From an uncultured Spirochaetales bacterium (GTDB lineage Bacteria > Spirochaetota > Spirochaetia > JAFGXN01): 64,000 nt of DNA. Within the stretch, counting starts at the first letter, position 1. Every line of letters begins with the position of its first letter. The notes beneath the pieces are model-generated. The model had not been told where the DNA came from. It was given only the letters and a program-made list of their open reading frames with translations, and ran no database searches. The position numbers were made by a program, and so were the translations under genes. This document shows, piece after piece, positions 50,735-59,970 of this stretch. The stretch lies in assembly GCA_949289575.1 (NCBI GenBank), contig CASEOG010000006.1:1-64000 (forward strand), written 5' to 3'.

Positions 50735-53404
50735 TTACAGGCTCTTGCTCTTCAATACCGTTTGTGCCGCCGCCAATCGGGCCACGGGAACACGGAAAGG
50801 CGAACAGGAAACGTAATTCAACCCGGCCGAATAAAAGAATTCGATACTGCGCGGATCTCCGCCGTGCTCGCCGCAGATTCCCATTTTCAGTTCGGGCTTG
50901 GTTTTCCGCCCCAAACCGGCTGCCGTCTGTACCAACCGGCCGACACCGCTGACATCGATGCTGGCAAACGGGTCATGGTGAAGAATGCCTTTCTCCCGGT
51001 AGGCCGGCAGGAAGCTGCCGATATCGTCACGTGAAAATCCGTATGTCATCTGGGTCAGGTCGTTTGTTCCGAACGAAAAGAAATCGGCATGAGCGGCAAT
51101 TTCATCCGCCGTAATGGCAGCGCGCGGAATTTCGATCATACTTCCGATGCGGTATTCGATTTTGACACCGCTGTTCTCAATCACCGAATCGGCAACGGAT
51201 ACGGCATTCTTGCGCAGCATCGACAACTCTTCCTGTGTACCGACCAGCGGAATCATAATTTCAGGAGTGACGGAAATACCTTTGGCGGCCAACGCACAGG
51301 CAGAAGAAATGATGGCTTCAACCTGCATATCGTAGATTTCGGGATAAGTGACGCCCAAACGGCAGCCGCGGTGTCCCAGCATCGGGTTGAGCTCGTGCAG
51401 CTGATCCACTTTTGTTTTCAGCGCCGCCGGATTAATCTGCAATTTATCGGCCAATTCCTTGATCTCGAACTGTGTATGCGGTAAAAACTCGTGCAGCGGC
51501 GGATCGAGAAGACGGATTGTCACCGGAAGACCGGCCATGACTTCGAAAATGCCGTCAAAATCGGTTCTCTGCAGTTCGAGGATTTTTTTCAGCGCCTCTT
51601 TGCGTTCCTGCAGGCTGTCGGCCAGAATCATTCTCTGAAAATGTTCCAGTTTGCCTTCTCCGAAAAACATGTGTTCGGTGCGGCACAAACCGATTCCTTC
51701 GGCACCGTATTCACGGGCTTTGGCGGCATCTTCGGGTGTGTCGGCATTGGTGCGGACATGAAATCCTTTTGCGGGAACCCCTTCGCGTACCGCCTCGTTT
51801 TTCACTTCGTCGGCCCAGCCGAGGAAGGTCTCCACATCGCCGGTGATCGACGGCTGAACCAGCTCCAGCTTTTCGCCGAAGACCTCTCCGGTTTTTCCGT
51901 CGATGGAGATCCAATCGCCTTCTCGGAAGACTTTGCCGGCGACCGTCAGCGTTTTATCGCTGATGACCGCCTCTTTACATCCGGCCACGCACGGCCGCCC
52001 CATACCGCGGGCGACAACCGCCGCATGCGAAGTCATACCGCCGGTGGAGGTCAAAATACCTTGGGCGGCATGCATACCGCCGATATCTTCGGGGCTGGTC
52101 TCTTTCCGGCACAAAACAACCTGACGGCCCTGAGCCGCCCACGCTTCCGCATCTTCGGCCGTGAAGACAATCTGCCCCGTTGCCGCACCCGGAGAAGCAT
52201 TCAGTCCGTTGGCAATGACTTTCGCCGTTTTACGGGAAGCCGGATCAATCATCGGATGAAAAATCTGATCGAGCTGATCGGGCGTTACGCGCATCAGTGC
52301 CGTCTCTTTGGAAATCGCCCCTTCTTTGACCATATCGACGGCGATTTTGACGGCCGCATTGCCGGTCCGCTTTCCGTTTCGTGTCTGAAGCAGATACAGC
52401 GTTCCCTGCTCGATGGTAAATTCCATATCCTGCATATCCCGGTAATGGGCTTCCAGACGGTCTTTGATTTCGGTCAACTGTTTGAAAACAGCCGGATTCT
52501 CTTTCTCCAAAACCGACAGTTTCAGCGGCGTCCGGATACCGGCCACGACATCCTCGCCCTGCGCATTCATCAAATACTCGCCGTAAAAATAATTTTCTCC
52601 CGTCGACGGGTCGCGGCTGAAACAGACTCCCGTTCCGGACCCCTCACCCGAATTCCCGAAAACCATCGACTGAACGTTCACGGCTGTTCCCAAAAGCCCT
52701 TCGATGTTGTTTAAACGGCGGTATTTAATCGCTTTATCATTTTGCCAGGAACGGAAAACCGCATAAATCGCATCAATCAGCTGAGCTTTGGCATCCTGCG
52801 GAAAATCACGGTTCTGATGCAGTCTGAACACCTCTTTGTAACGCGTTACCAGATCTTTCAGGTCGGCGGCGTTTAAATCCGTATCCAGTTCGACGCCCCG
52901 CTCTTCTTTCTTCTTTTCCAGAAGCGATTCGAACAGGTTGATATCCATTCCCAATGCGACATCGCTGAACATCTGGATGAACCGGCGGTACGAATCCCAT
53001 GCAAAACGGGGGTTTCCCGTCAGGGAAGCTAACCCTTCGACAGCCTGGTCGTTCAATCCCAAATTCAAAATCGTATCCATCATACCGGGCATCGAGACAG
53101 CCGCTCCCGAACGGACGGAAACCAGCAACGGGTTTTGGGGATCTCCCAGTTTTTTCCCTGTCAGTTTTTCGAGTTTGGCCAGGTTTTCGTCAACCTGATC
53201 CAATATAATCTGCGGCAGCTGCCGGTTGTTATGATAATAAAGATCGCATCCTTTTGTGGCTATGGTGAATCCCGGAGGAACGGGAATGCCCAAATTCGTC
53301 ATTTCTGCCAGATTGGCGCCTTTTCCCCCCAGCAAATCTCTCATTTCGGCATTGCCTTCGGTCAGATTGCCGCCGAAAAAATAAACCAGTTTTTCATTAC
53401 TCAT
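50735..53404 (-). CDS. ppdK: Pyruvate, phosphate dikinase
   Basis: Interconverts pyruvate, ATP and Pi with PEP, AMP and PPi; common in anaerobes using PPi-linked glycolysis. The 889-residue protein has the N-terminal ATP-grasp domain (LLGGKGANLAEMTNLGIPVP), the phospho-His in GGMTSHAAVVARG and the C-terminal PEP/pyruvate barrel with GTNDLTQMTYG and the CGEHGGDP cysteine. AAGGAGATG lies 11 bases before the ATG. First gene of the ppdK-trmB-citrate synthase-mutase operon. Confidence 0.95.
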   Translation of the reverse strand: MSNEKLVYFFGGNLTEGNAEMRDLLGGKGANLAEMTNLGIPVPPGFTIATKGCDLYYHNNRQLPQIILDQVDENLAKLEKLTGKKLGDPQNPLLVSVRSGAAVSMPGMMDTILNLGLNDQAVEGLASLTGNPRFAWDSYRRFIQMFSDVALGMDINLFESLLEKKKEERGVELDTDLNAADLKDLVTRYKEVFRLHQNRDFPQDAKAQLIDAIYAVFRSWQNDKAIKYRRLNNIEGLLGTAVNVQSMVFGNSGEGSGTGVCFSRDPSTGENYFYGEYLMNAQGEDVVAGIRTPLKLSVLEKENPAVFKQLTEIKDRLEAHYRDMQDMEFTIEQGTLYLLQTRNGKRTGNAAVKIAVDMVKEGAISKETALMRVTPDQLDQIFHPMIDPASRKTAKVIANGLNASPGAATGQIVFTAEDAEAWAAQGRQVVLCRKETSPEDIGGMHAAQGILTSTGGMTSHAAVVARGMGRPCVAGCKEAVISDKTLTVAGKVFREGDWISIDGKTGEVFGEKLELVQPSITGDVETFLGWADEVKNEAVREGVPAKGFHVRTNADTPEDAAKAREYGAEGIGLCRTEHMFFGEGKLEHFQRMILADSLQERKEALKKILELQRTDFDGIFEVMAGLPVTIRLLDPPLHEFLPHTQFEIKELADKLQINPAALKTKVDQLHELNPMLGHRGCRLGVTYPEIYDMQVEAIISSACALAAKGISVTPEIMIPLVGTQEELSMLRKNAVSVADSVIENSGVKIEYRIGSMIEIPRAAITADEIAAHADFFSFGTNDLTQMTYGFSRDDIGSFLPAYREKGILHHDPFASIDVSGVGRLVQTAAGLGRKTKPELKMGICGEHGGDPRSIEFFYSAGLNYVSCSPFRVPVARLAAAQTVLKSKSL

Positions 53405-53426
53405 GGGTACACATCTCCTTTGTGCT

Positions 53427-53455
53427 ATTATAAAGTTAAAAATTTATTAAGTCAA
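53427..53455 (-). promoter_or_regulatory. ppdK operon promoter
   Basis: Minus strand TTGACT (53450-53455), 17-base spacer, TATAAT (53427-53432), then a short leader with a good ribosome site. Confidence 0.75.
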
Positions 53456-53521
53456 CCCACCGGCCGCCCTGTACTTTTCGAAAAAAATCATGTAAGATGA
53501 AATTGTCCGACGGAGGATATT

Positions 53522-54427
53522 ATGAGAAAAATTTTATTACCGATTCTGACAGCGGGACTCTTTTGGGCCTGCAATATCGAGACCGAAATTACGAAAGAGA
53601 CAACAGCTGTTCTGGACAGTTCCGTAAAATCGATTGTCATCAACAATTCGTATATTCCTATCGAAATAGAGGGAATTTCGGGAAACGAAATCAATTTTAA
53701 ATCCGGCGGTATGATTACCCTTTACACAGGAGACAAAACCATTAACGAACCGGTCATCAAGATATCCGACAACAGCGCACTGCTTTATTTTCAGGTATTT
53801 GAAGATAATCAGGCCAGTTTCTCGTTCAACAGCAACAACGGAAAGAACAAGCCGTGGCTTCGTATTCAGATTCCTTCCTCATTTTCCGGCGATCTGACTC
53901 TCAATAATTACGGATTCAATGCAAAAGCTTCGATTAAAAATTTTCCGCAGTTAAATTCTTTTACTTATCTGGTCATCGATTCCGATTTGACAATGGACAA
54001 TATTCACGGCAAAAAGTCGACATTCTACCTGAACAGCGCCGACCTGAATGCCGCGAATTTCGAATTTGAGAACACAACGATTTACGCCCAAACTTCGTGC
54101 ACCATCTCGCTGTCGGGCTTTCCGGGAAATCTGTTTGTGACAACACAGAATTATATGCCGTTTAAGGCAAAATACAGCAGATACAACGGAGAATATATCG
54201 ATATCCGAACCTACAGCGGCGGCGGAGAAATTGTTCTTCCGAAAACGGCCTCGTTCACGTACGATCTCTTTTCCACAACGGGAAGTGTCGGTCTCTCGGG
54301 ATTCCCGGCAAACTCTGCGCAAATTAATCTCGCCAATAAAAAACGCGGTACGGTTTCGGGCAGCGGCACATCGGGAGAAATATATTACAACTCCTATACC
54401 AACTCGTTCACAATCAAAGCGGAATAA
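53522..54427 (+). CDS. Lipoprotein with DUF4097-like beta-solenoid
   Basis: A 301-residue lipoprotein (signal ends GLFWAC, Cys17). The body is repeated short beta-strands (IVINNSYIPIEIEGISGNEI, DLTLNNYGFNAKASIKNFPQ, GSVGLSGFPANS), like the DUF4097/head-GIN beta-helix group; the assignment is by pattern only. Function unknown; a surface or periplasmic scaffold role is usual. GGAGG precedes the ATG. It ends seven bases before the convergent sigma factor gene. Confidence 0.75.
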   Translation: MRKILLPILTAGLFWACNIETEITKETTAVLDSSVKSIVINNSYIPIEIEGISGNEINFKSGGMITLYTGDKTINEPVIKISDNSALLYFQVFEDNQASFSFNSNNGKNKPWLRIQIPSSFSGDLTLNNYGFNAKASIKNFPQLNSFTYLVIDSDLTMDNIHGKKSTFYLNSADLNAANFEFENTTIYAQTSCTISLSGFPGNLFVTTQNYMPFKAKYSRYNGEYIDIRTYSGGGEIVLPKTASFTYDLFSTTGSVGLSGFPANSAQINLANKKRGTVSGSGTSGEIYYNSYTNSFTIKAE

Positions 54428-54433
54428 CCGGAA

Positions 54434-55291
54434 CTAAGCACGGAACGCTTTCAATCCCGCAACCGCTTCGGAGTGACGCAACGTGTTGAGCGCTTTCTGC
54501 TCGATTTGACGGATTCTCTCTTTTGTGAGATTGTAAATCTCGGAAATATCGCTGAGGGACATTTCCATTTTCCCGTTCAGACCGAACCGCATTTCCAGAA
54601 TCTCGGCTTCTTTCCGGGGAAGTGTCGCCAGAACTTTATTGATTTCATCTTTTAACGAACTCTCTTCCAGAGAGGTTTCGGGAGTCGGATAGGTCGAATC
54701 CGCTATCAGCTCACCGAATTCCGATTCCTCACCGCTCTTTCCGGAAGCGACGGGCGCATCGAGCGAAACGGTTGTGCGCGAGACTCCCACCAGCTGACGA
54801 ATCAGATCGGGTTCCAGCCCTGTCTGTTCGGCCAACCGTTCCCAATCCTCGCTGTTCGGTGAGGCAATCCCGGCTTCCTTCATCGCTTTTTCGATTTGAA
54901 TCAGCTCGTTGACACGATTCAGCGGCAGCCGAATGGCCCTCGATTTTTCATTGATTGCTTTCATAATCGACTGACGGATCCACCAGACGGCATAAGAAAT
55001 AAAGTGATACCCTCTTTCGGGGTCGTATTTCTCGACGGCTGTCATAAGCCCCAAATTCCCTTCGTTAATCAGATCCATAAGTCCGAATCCGGTATTTTCA
55101 TACTGTTTGGCAACGGAAACGACAAAGCGCAAATGCGAATTGATCAGTTTTTCCCGGGCAGAGGCATCTCCGGAAACCGCTTTGCGGGCCAGTTCGGTCT
55201 CTTCTTCCGGAGTCAGCAACGGATACTGCTTCACGTCATTTAAATAAAGCGTCAGAAGATTGTCGGAATTCATGGTTTCGTTTTTTTTCAT
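54434..55291 (-). CDS. Sigma-70 family RNA polymerase sigma factor
   Basis: A 285-residue sigma factor with region 1.2 (LTLYLNDVKQYPLLTPEEE), region 2 (LRFVVSVAKQYENTGFGLMD to YAVWWIRQSIMKAI), region 3 and region 4 (LPRKEAEILEMRFGL ... KERIRQIEQKALNTLRHS). The build without a long region 1.1 is like RpoS or short primary sigmas. It may be a stationary-phase or housekeeping factor; which cannot be settled here. ATG 55291 is chosen for its GGAGG site six bases upstream. Confidence 0.9.
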   Translation of the reverse strand: MKKNETMNSDNLLTLYLNDVKQYPLLTPEEETELARKAVSGDASAREKLINSHLRFVVSVAKQYENTGFGLMDLINEGNLGLMTAVEKYDPERGYHFISYAVWWIRQSIMKAINEKSRAIRLPLNRVNELIQIEKAMKEAGIASPNSEDWERLAEQTGLEPDLIRQLVGVSRTTVSLDAPVASGKSGEESEFGELIADSTYPTPETSLEESSLKDEINKVLATLPRKEAEILEMRFGLNGKMEMSLSDISEIYNLTKERIRQIEQKALNTLRHSEAVAGLKAFRA

Positions 55292-55428
55292 TTTAAACCT
55301 CCGATACTCATTATGCAATTTTCGTTCCACAAAAGCCGAAAAAAAGAGAGTTACTTAATTCTTTTTCAGATAGACATTTACAAAACAACAGGATTGTCTT
55401 CGGGTCGATGATGCGTCAATATGACACA

Positions 55429-55917
55429 TCAATACGGGAATACGGAAAAACTGTTTCGAAATAACTCGATTTTTTCGAACGGCGTCAGCAAAACGAACCG
55501 CTCCCCGTCTTCTTCGAGAAACCGATTCCAGTTCTCTTCAATCAAATCATCAATCATATCTTTTTCGGCCAGCTCAGAAAAAATATGATTTTCTTTTCGG
55601 CTCAGATATTCGAGAATTTGGAGAAAATAAAAAATTTTAAAATCGGAAGACTCCTGTTCGTGCAAATAGGAACGAATCAACGGCAAAAAAAGCGTCTCGA
55701 GACAGCATCCGTTTCCGACAGCGTCGGTACACAAATGGAGTGCCTTTCTCGCCTCTTTTGTCTTTCCCGCTGCCGACAAAAGATCGAAATCGTGAAGACA
55801 GGAATAGTAGAGCTCGACAGGCGTCTGACGGGTTCTGCGGACCGTTATATCCCGCATACGGTAATTCCGGAAAGCCGGAATTTGAATTTGTATTTGTAAC
55901 GACTGTCCCTCTCTCAT
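55429..55917 (-). CDS. Protein of unknown function, divergent from groES
   Basis: A 162-residue protein, mostly helical after residue 30, with a Q/I-rich first strand (LQIQIQIPAF) and an acidic C-terminal half. No signal peptide or membrane segment. I recognise no family. It begins at an ATG without a ribosome site, six bases after a TTGACT-17-TATCTT promoter, so it is probably leaderless. The promoter region is shared with groES on the other strand, which hints at a link to protein folding or stress, nothing more. Confidence 0.65.
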   Translation of the reverse strand: MREGQSLQIQIQIPAFRNYRMRDITVRRTRQTPVELYYSCLHDFDLLSAAGKTKEARKALHLCTDAVGNGCCLETLFLPLIRSYLHEQESSDFKIFYFLQILEYLSRKENHIFSELAEKDMIDDLIEENWNRFLEEDGERFVLLTPFEKIELFRNSFSVFPY

Positions 55918-55923
55918 AATTTC

Positions 55924-55952
55924 AAGATAAGAAGAAAAAAACGAAAAGTCAA
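55924..55952 (-). promoter_or_regulatory. Promoter of the gene at 55429-55917, leaderless type
   Basis: Minus strand TTGACT (55947-55952), 17-base spacer, TATCTT (55924-55929), six bases to ATG 55917. Confidence 0.65.
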
Positions 55953-55959
55953 TTTTTTC

Positions 55960-55988
55960 TTGACTAAAAAAAGAAAAATCAATATATT
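55960..55988 (+). promoter_or_regulatory. groES promoter
   Basis: TTGACT (55960-55965), 17-base spacer, TATATT (55983-55988); GGGAGG precedes the ATG at 56018. No CIRCE inverted repeat (TTAGCACTC type) is present in the leader. Confidence 0.65.
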
Positions 55989-56017
55989 TGAATAAAGAAT
56001 GTTAGGGAGGCCAATTT

Positions 56018-56290
56018 ATGAATATCAAACCGCTCGGATCGAAAGTCGTTCTTACCGTTAAACTGACAGAAGAGAAAACAGCCGGAGGACTTTACATCCC
56101 TCAGACGGCACAGGAAAAAACACAAATCGGTACCGTAAAAGCTGTCGGTCCCGGAACGGATAAAGTCAAAATGGAAGTCAAACCGGGTGACACGATTCTG
56201 TTTGATAAATATGCGGGAACATCCGTAAAAGTCGACGGCGAAGAGTTTCTGATTGCCGATGTCAAGGATATTCTGGCAGTTTTGGACTGA
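56018..56290 (+). CDS. groES: Co-chaperonin GroES
   Basis: A 90-residue heptameric lid of GroEL. It has IKPLGSKVVL, the mobile-loop region KTAGGLYIP and the conserved GTVKAVGPG and VKPGDTILFDKYAG strands. groEL does not follow; a terminator does, so groES stands alone, as I recall for other spirochaetes. Normal length. Confidence 0.95.
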   Translation: MNIKPLGSKVVLTVKLTEEKTAGGLYIPQTAQEKTQIGTVKAVGPGTDKVKMEVKPGDTILFDKYAGTSVKVDGEEFLIADVKDILAVLD

Positions 56291-56310
56291 TGAAACCGAA
56301 AACAATGATA

Positions 56311-56337
56311 AAAAAACGACCCGCGGGGTCGTTTTTT
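56311..56337. terminator. Bidirectional terminator between groES and the DinG fusion gene
   Basis: A 12-bp stem AAAAAACGACCC / GGGTCGTTTTTT with loop GCG. The T-run touches the stop codon of the convergent gene at 56337. Confidence 0.85.
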
Positions 56338-58823
56338 TATTGCGATTCGATGTATTCCATGAATCGGGAGGCCGTTCCGATGATTTTTTCGGGACCGCCG
56401 ATAACACGGCTGGTTTGCGGAATCGATTTGAAAAACAGCGAACCGTAAGCCGGTTTGGTAACAATCCGCTTATCGAGAACAACAACAACTCCGCAATCGG
56501 TTTTTTTCCTCATAACGCGGCCGAATCCCTGTTTAAAGCGCATCACCGCCTGAGGAACGGAAAGTTCGAAGAAAGAACGGCCTCCGTTCCGGTCAACCCG
56601 CTGCGAACGGGCGGCCAATACCGGATCGTCGGGGACACGAAACGGCAGCCGGAAAATCAGCAGGTGCTCGAGCGTTTTTCCGGGCGCATCGATTCCTTCC
56701 CAAAAAGAATCGGTTGCAAACAGAACGCTGCCGATATCTTCTTTAAAGCGTTCCAGAAGCAGCCGCCGCGATTCGCCGCCCTGCCGGAAAGCGGTGATGC
56801 CGGCCGCCTCGAGATCGTCGGCGACCGCTTCGTAAACCGCGTTCATCTGCGACAGCGATGTGAACAGCAGCAGCGCACGGCCTTTGACGGTCAGCAGGTA
56901 ATCGCGGGTAAAATCGGCCGCATAAGAGAGAAAATCGTCGGAGGAAACATCGGGCGCTTCCTCCGACGCGACAGCCAGCAAAACCCGGCTGCGGTAATCG
57001 AACGGTGAAGTAAACATCAGCGTTTCGAGCCGCTCTTTTCCGAAACCGTCCATGCCGATCGATTTCAGGAAAAATTCAAACCGCGAATCGACAGCCAACG
57101 TGGCCGAGGTGCAGACGGCGGTTTCGGTTTCGGACCAAAGCGCATCCGCCAGAATCGGACCGACATCCATCGGCGTGATATTGAATTGCACAAAAGAATC
57201 CCCGTTCATCCGTTTTTCTTTCGACAGCCAGTAAACGTTATCGCTGTCGGATTCGTATGCCAGAAATTTCGTAACCGTTTCCGTCAGAGACGCAATCCGA
57301 CGAATACACAGCGATGTCTCCCGAACCACCGAATCGACATCCCCTCCCGAGCCGTTCCCTTCCAGCAAATCGATAATGTCTGTCAATTCATTGATGATTT
57401 TTTCGCAGGAACGGTGAAAGGCGGTCAAAGAAGTTCTCGCAAAATCGGGAAGCGGCACCGCTCCGTTGACGGGGAGAGAGCGCATCTGAGGAAAAGAGAA
57501 ATCTGTCTGAGTCAGCAACTGCTCGTCCAGATAAGTCAATTGGGAAACAATTTCATTCTGCAATTCGTCAATGCGTCCGAGGCGGTCGGCACTCACACCG
57601 TGAAACTTTTTCAACTGGGAGAGAAGACCGAAAATACGCGTTCCGCGCTTCGTTTTGATGCGATTCATAACCCGGCGAACCGAAGGAGCACTTAACATCG
57701 ATGTAAAATAGCGGGTCGCATCTTTTTCGATATTATGCGCCTCATCGAAAATCACCTTCGTATACCCCGGAATCAGAACCGAGCCCTCTTCGGAATCGGC
57801 GGATGATTCGAGCCGCAGAGCGATATCGGCAAAGAGAAGATGGTTGTTGACCACGATAATGCGGGCCCCGGCAGCCTCCCGGCGCAGGTTAAAAACAAAG
57901 CATTTGTCGTAGAACGGACACTGAATGCCCAGACAGTTATCCGACTCGGAACAGATCCGGCTTTTCAACGCCGCATCGAAAGGGAAATTTAACTCGGAAA
58001 AATCGCCGGTTTCGGTTTGGAGACTCCAGTCGCGAATATCTGTCCAGTCGATTTCATCTTCAAAAAGAGAATTTCCCAAAGCCAGTTCTTCGTCAAAGCG
58101 GCGGCGGCACAAATAGTTGTTGCGGCCTTTCATCAAAACATATTTCACATCGGCGTTCAGGATTTTCAACGCCAGCGGTAAATCTTTTTTGATCAGCTGA
58201 TCCTGCAAATTGATGGTGGCCGTGGAAATCACAATGCGGGCGCTTCGGTTTTTATTTTCCGAAACCCACTTTATGGAGGGAATCAAATAGGCCAGCGATT
58301 TTCCGATTCCGGTGCCCGCTTCGGCAACCAGCATGAGGTTGTTGTTAAGCGCATCGGTGACTGCTTTCATCATCTGCAGCTGTGATTCCCGATATTCGTA
58401 ATCGCCCATGAATTTGGCAAAACCGTCTCCCGATTCGCAAAAATCGATTAATGAAGAGCTGTCGACGGCAACTTTTTCTTTGTCGATGTACGGTTCGACA
58501 ACAACCGTCATGTTCTCCGCTTCGTTATCGATGATATAGCTGCCGACTCCGTCATGGCCCAAAGAGGCCGAGACGCCGACATCGGCCTGACTCGGGACAA
58601 GATAACCGCCCGGGTGATTGTGAATAGCAACATCCGCATCCCGCAAATGAAGCATCGGCGCCGCCGTCATCGCATCGGTACCCGAAGCAACGGCTTTGAC
58701 TTCCGCGACCAATCCCTCTTCATTCAGATAACCGCAAAAATTGACTTCCCGGCCGCCGTGTTCGCGAATCTTTGTTTTCATATAGTGAATCGCATCGGGC
58801 GTAAACCGCTCGGTTGTCTTCAC
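56337..58823 (-). CDS. JAMM-domain / DinG-type (XPD-like) helicase fusion
   Basis: An 828-residue protein. Residues 1-115 form a RadC-like JAMM domain with a complete metal motif: AIHNHPGG (His68, His70), then Ser78 and Asp81 with exact spacing, and Glu26 in EVNFCGY. The rest is an XPD/DinG superfamily 2 helicase: Walker A EAGTGIGKS (168-176), FDEAHNIEKD box and the four Fe-S cysteines (YLC, DNC, IQC, KC). Bacillus DinG instead has an exonuclease domain at this position. JAMM domains are metallopeptidases, often removing ubiquitin-like tags, so the fusion is unusual. ATG overlaps the TRIC gene stop (ATGA). Confidence 0.85.
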   Translation of the reverse strand: MKTTERFTPDAIHYMKTKIREHGGREVNFCGYLNEEGLVAEVKAVASGTDAMTAAPMLHLRDADVAIHNHPGGYLVPSQADVGVSASLGHDGVGSYIIDNEAENMTVVVEPYIDKEKVAVDSSSLIDFCESGDGFAKFMGDYEYRESQLQMMKAVTDALNNNLMLVAEAGTGIGKSLAYLIPSIKWVSENKNRSARIVISTATINLQDQLIKKDLPLALKILNADVKYVLMKGRNNYLCRRRFDEELALGNSLFEDEIDWTDIRDWSLQTETGDFSELNFPFDAALKSRICSESDNCLGIQCPFYDKCFVFNLRREAAGARIIVVNNHLLFADIALRLESSADSEEGSVLIPGYTKVIFDEAHNIEKDATRYFTSMLSAPSVRRVMNRIKTKRGTRIFGLLSQLKKFHGVSADRLGRIDELQNEIVSQLTYLDEQLLTQTDFSFPQMRSLPVNGAVPLPDFARTSLTAFHRSCEKIINELTDIIDLLEGNGSGGDVDSVVRETSLCIRRIASLTETVTKFLAYESDSDNVYWLSKEKRMNGDSFVQFNITPMDVGPILADALWSETETAVCTSATLAVDSRFEFFLKSIGMDGFGKERLETLMFTSPFDYRSRVLLAVASEEAPDVSSDDFLSYAADFTRDYLLTVKGRALLLFTSLSQMNAVYEAVADDLEAAGITAFRQGGESRRLLLERFKEDIGSVLFATDSFWEGIDAPGKTLEHLLIFRLPFRVPDDPVLAARSQRVDRNGGRSFFELSVPQAVMRFKQGFGRVMRKKTDCGVVVVLDKRIVTKPAYGSLFFKSIPQTSRVIGGPEKIIGTASRFMEYIESQ

Positions 58824-59527
58824 CGGCTGCCTCCTTTGCGATTCCGCTTTTCTTCCCGGTAACGGCGGCGCATCTCTTCGGGCGGTGCCGGCATCGCCTT
58901 AACCCGCGGCAGATTCAGTTTTAACCGCATTGCCGTAACCCGCAATATAAACACAAAAAATCCGCTGACAGTCAAAACGACTGCCGGCGACAGCGGCGTC
59001 CAGCGTGTCAACGCATACAGAAGCCAGCTGCCCAGAATTGCGGCCGTCGCATAAAAATCGGTTCGAATCACGGTCGGAATTTCACGCACCATTAAATCCC
59101 GAATCACGCCGCCGCCGCAGGCCGTCAGCATACCCGAAACAGCCACCCCGAACGGCCCCAACCCGAGCGCATACCCTTTCGCCGCTCCGATTACCGTAAA
59201 AATAGCGAGACCGAGCGCATCCCCGATTTTCACCCATTTCCAAAGATAAGCAATGCGGGCCGCCAGAAAAAAAACAAGCAGAGCGCCGATCAGGCAGACG
59301 GCAAAATAGGCCTCGCTTTGCAGTGCCGCGACGGGAAAATCACCGAGCAGCGAATCGCGGATCATGCCGCCGCCGATACCGGTCAGGAGAGCCAATACAA
59401 TCACACCGAGAATATCCAGCTCGTATTTGACGGCCTTAAAAGCACCGGTAATGGAAAAAATAAAGGTTCCGGCCAAATCCAAAAAAAACAGAACGGCGGT
59501 ATAAGCCTGTTCATTCAAATCATTCAT
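58820..59527 (-). CDS. TRIC/UPF0126-family membrane protein
   Basis: A 235-residue protein of two repeated halves, each with three helices and a GGG[MV]IRD motif (TGIGGGMIRDSLLG, ACGGGVIRDLMV). Bacterial TRIC proteins form trimeric cation channels; glycine transport has been suggested for some. ATG 59527 is chosen since the helices follow at once and it overlaps the aroH stop by eight bases. Middle gene of the aroH operon. Confidence 0.85.
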   Translation of the reverse strand: MNDLNEQAYTAVLFFLDLAGTFIFSITGAFKAVKYELDILGVIVLALLTGIGGGMIRDSLLGDFPVAALQSEAYFAVCLIGALLVFFLAARIAYLWKWVKIGDALGLAIFTVIGAAKGYALGLGPFGVAVSGMLTACGGGVIRDLMVREIPTVIRTDFYATAAILGSWLLYALTRWTPLSPAVVLTVSGFFVFILRVTAMRLKLNLPRVKAMPAPPEEMRRRYREEKRNRKGGSR

Positions 59528-59891
59528 TCCCGACCGCCAAATCCGGACGAAGCGCAGCCGCCCGGCCCGTATAAACCGGCCGGACATCTCTTTTTTCCCC
59601 GGCCGCAAACTGAACCAATACCCGCACCATCATCGGCAGACTGCCGTCGTAAACCGGTTCCTGTGTACAAAAAAGCGGTGTCGATGCATAACGTCCGCTC
59701 CGGCGCAAAGCCGCTGCCGGATTCAAAGCCGTCACATCGGCCGTCACGGAAAATAAAATCAATGTCAAATCGGATTCATTCAATCCGTTTTCTTTCTCGA
59801 CTGCGGAGATGAGGCCGGTAACGGCTTCCCCGATAGCCTCGGGGGTATTCTCCCGAATACCGGCCGCCCCCCTGACAGACAGTGTCAGCAT
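59520..59891 (-). CDS. aroH: Chorismate mutase, AroH type
   Basis: Turns chorismate into prephenate for phenylalanine and tyrosine. The 123-residue protein matches the Bacillus AroH trimer pattern: SVRGAAGIRENTPEAIGEAV, the SVTADVTALNPAAALRRSG region, FCTQEPVYDGSLPMMVRVLV and the end ALRPDLA. Start 59891 has GGGAG seven bases upstream; an ATG 27 bases further would add an unsupported tail. Confidence 0.88.
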   Translation of the reverse strand: MLTLSVRGAAGIRENTPEAIGEAVTGLISAVEKENGLNESDLTLILFSVTADVTALNPAAALRRSGRYASTPLFCTQEPVYDGSLPMMVRVLVQFAAGEKRDVRPVYTGRAAALRPDLAVGNE

Positions 59892-59911
59892 AAAAGACTC
59901 CCGAAAAAAGG

Positions 59912-59940
59912 TTTTCACTTTCGAAATTTTGGTGTATAAT
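59912..59940 (+). promoter_or_regulatory. Promoter of the SPFH-like gene
   Basis: TTTTCA (59912-59917), 17-base spacer, TATAAT (59935-59940). It has the same -35/-10 pair as the smc promoter. Confidence 0.6.
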
Positions 59941-59970
59941 GATTATATACCGCATAAGAAGGAAAATGAA

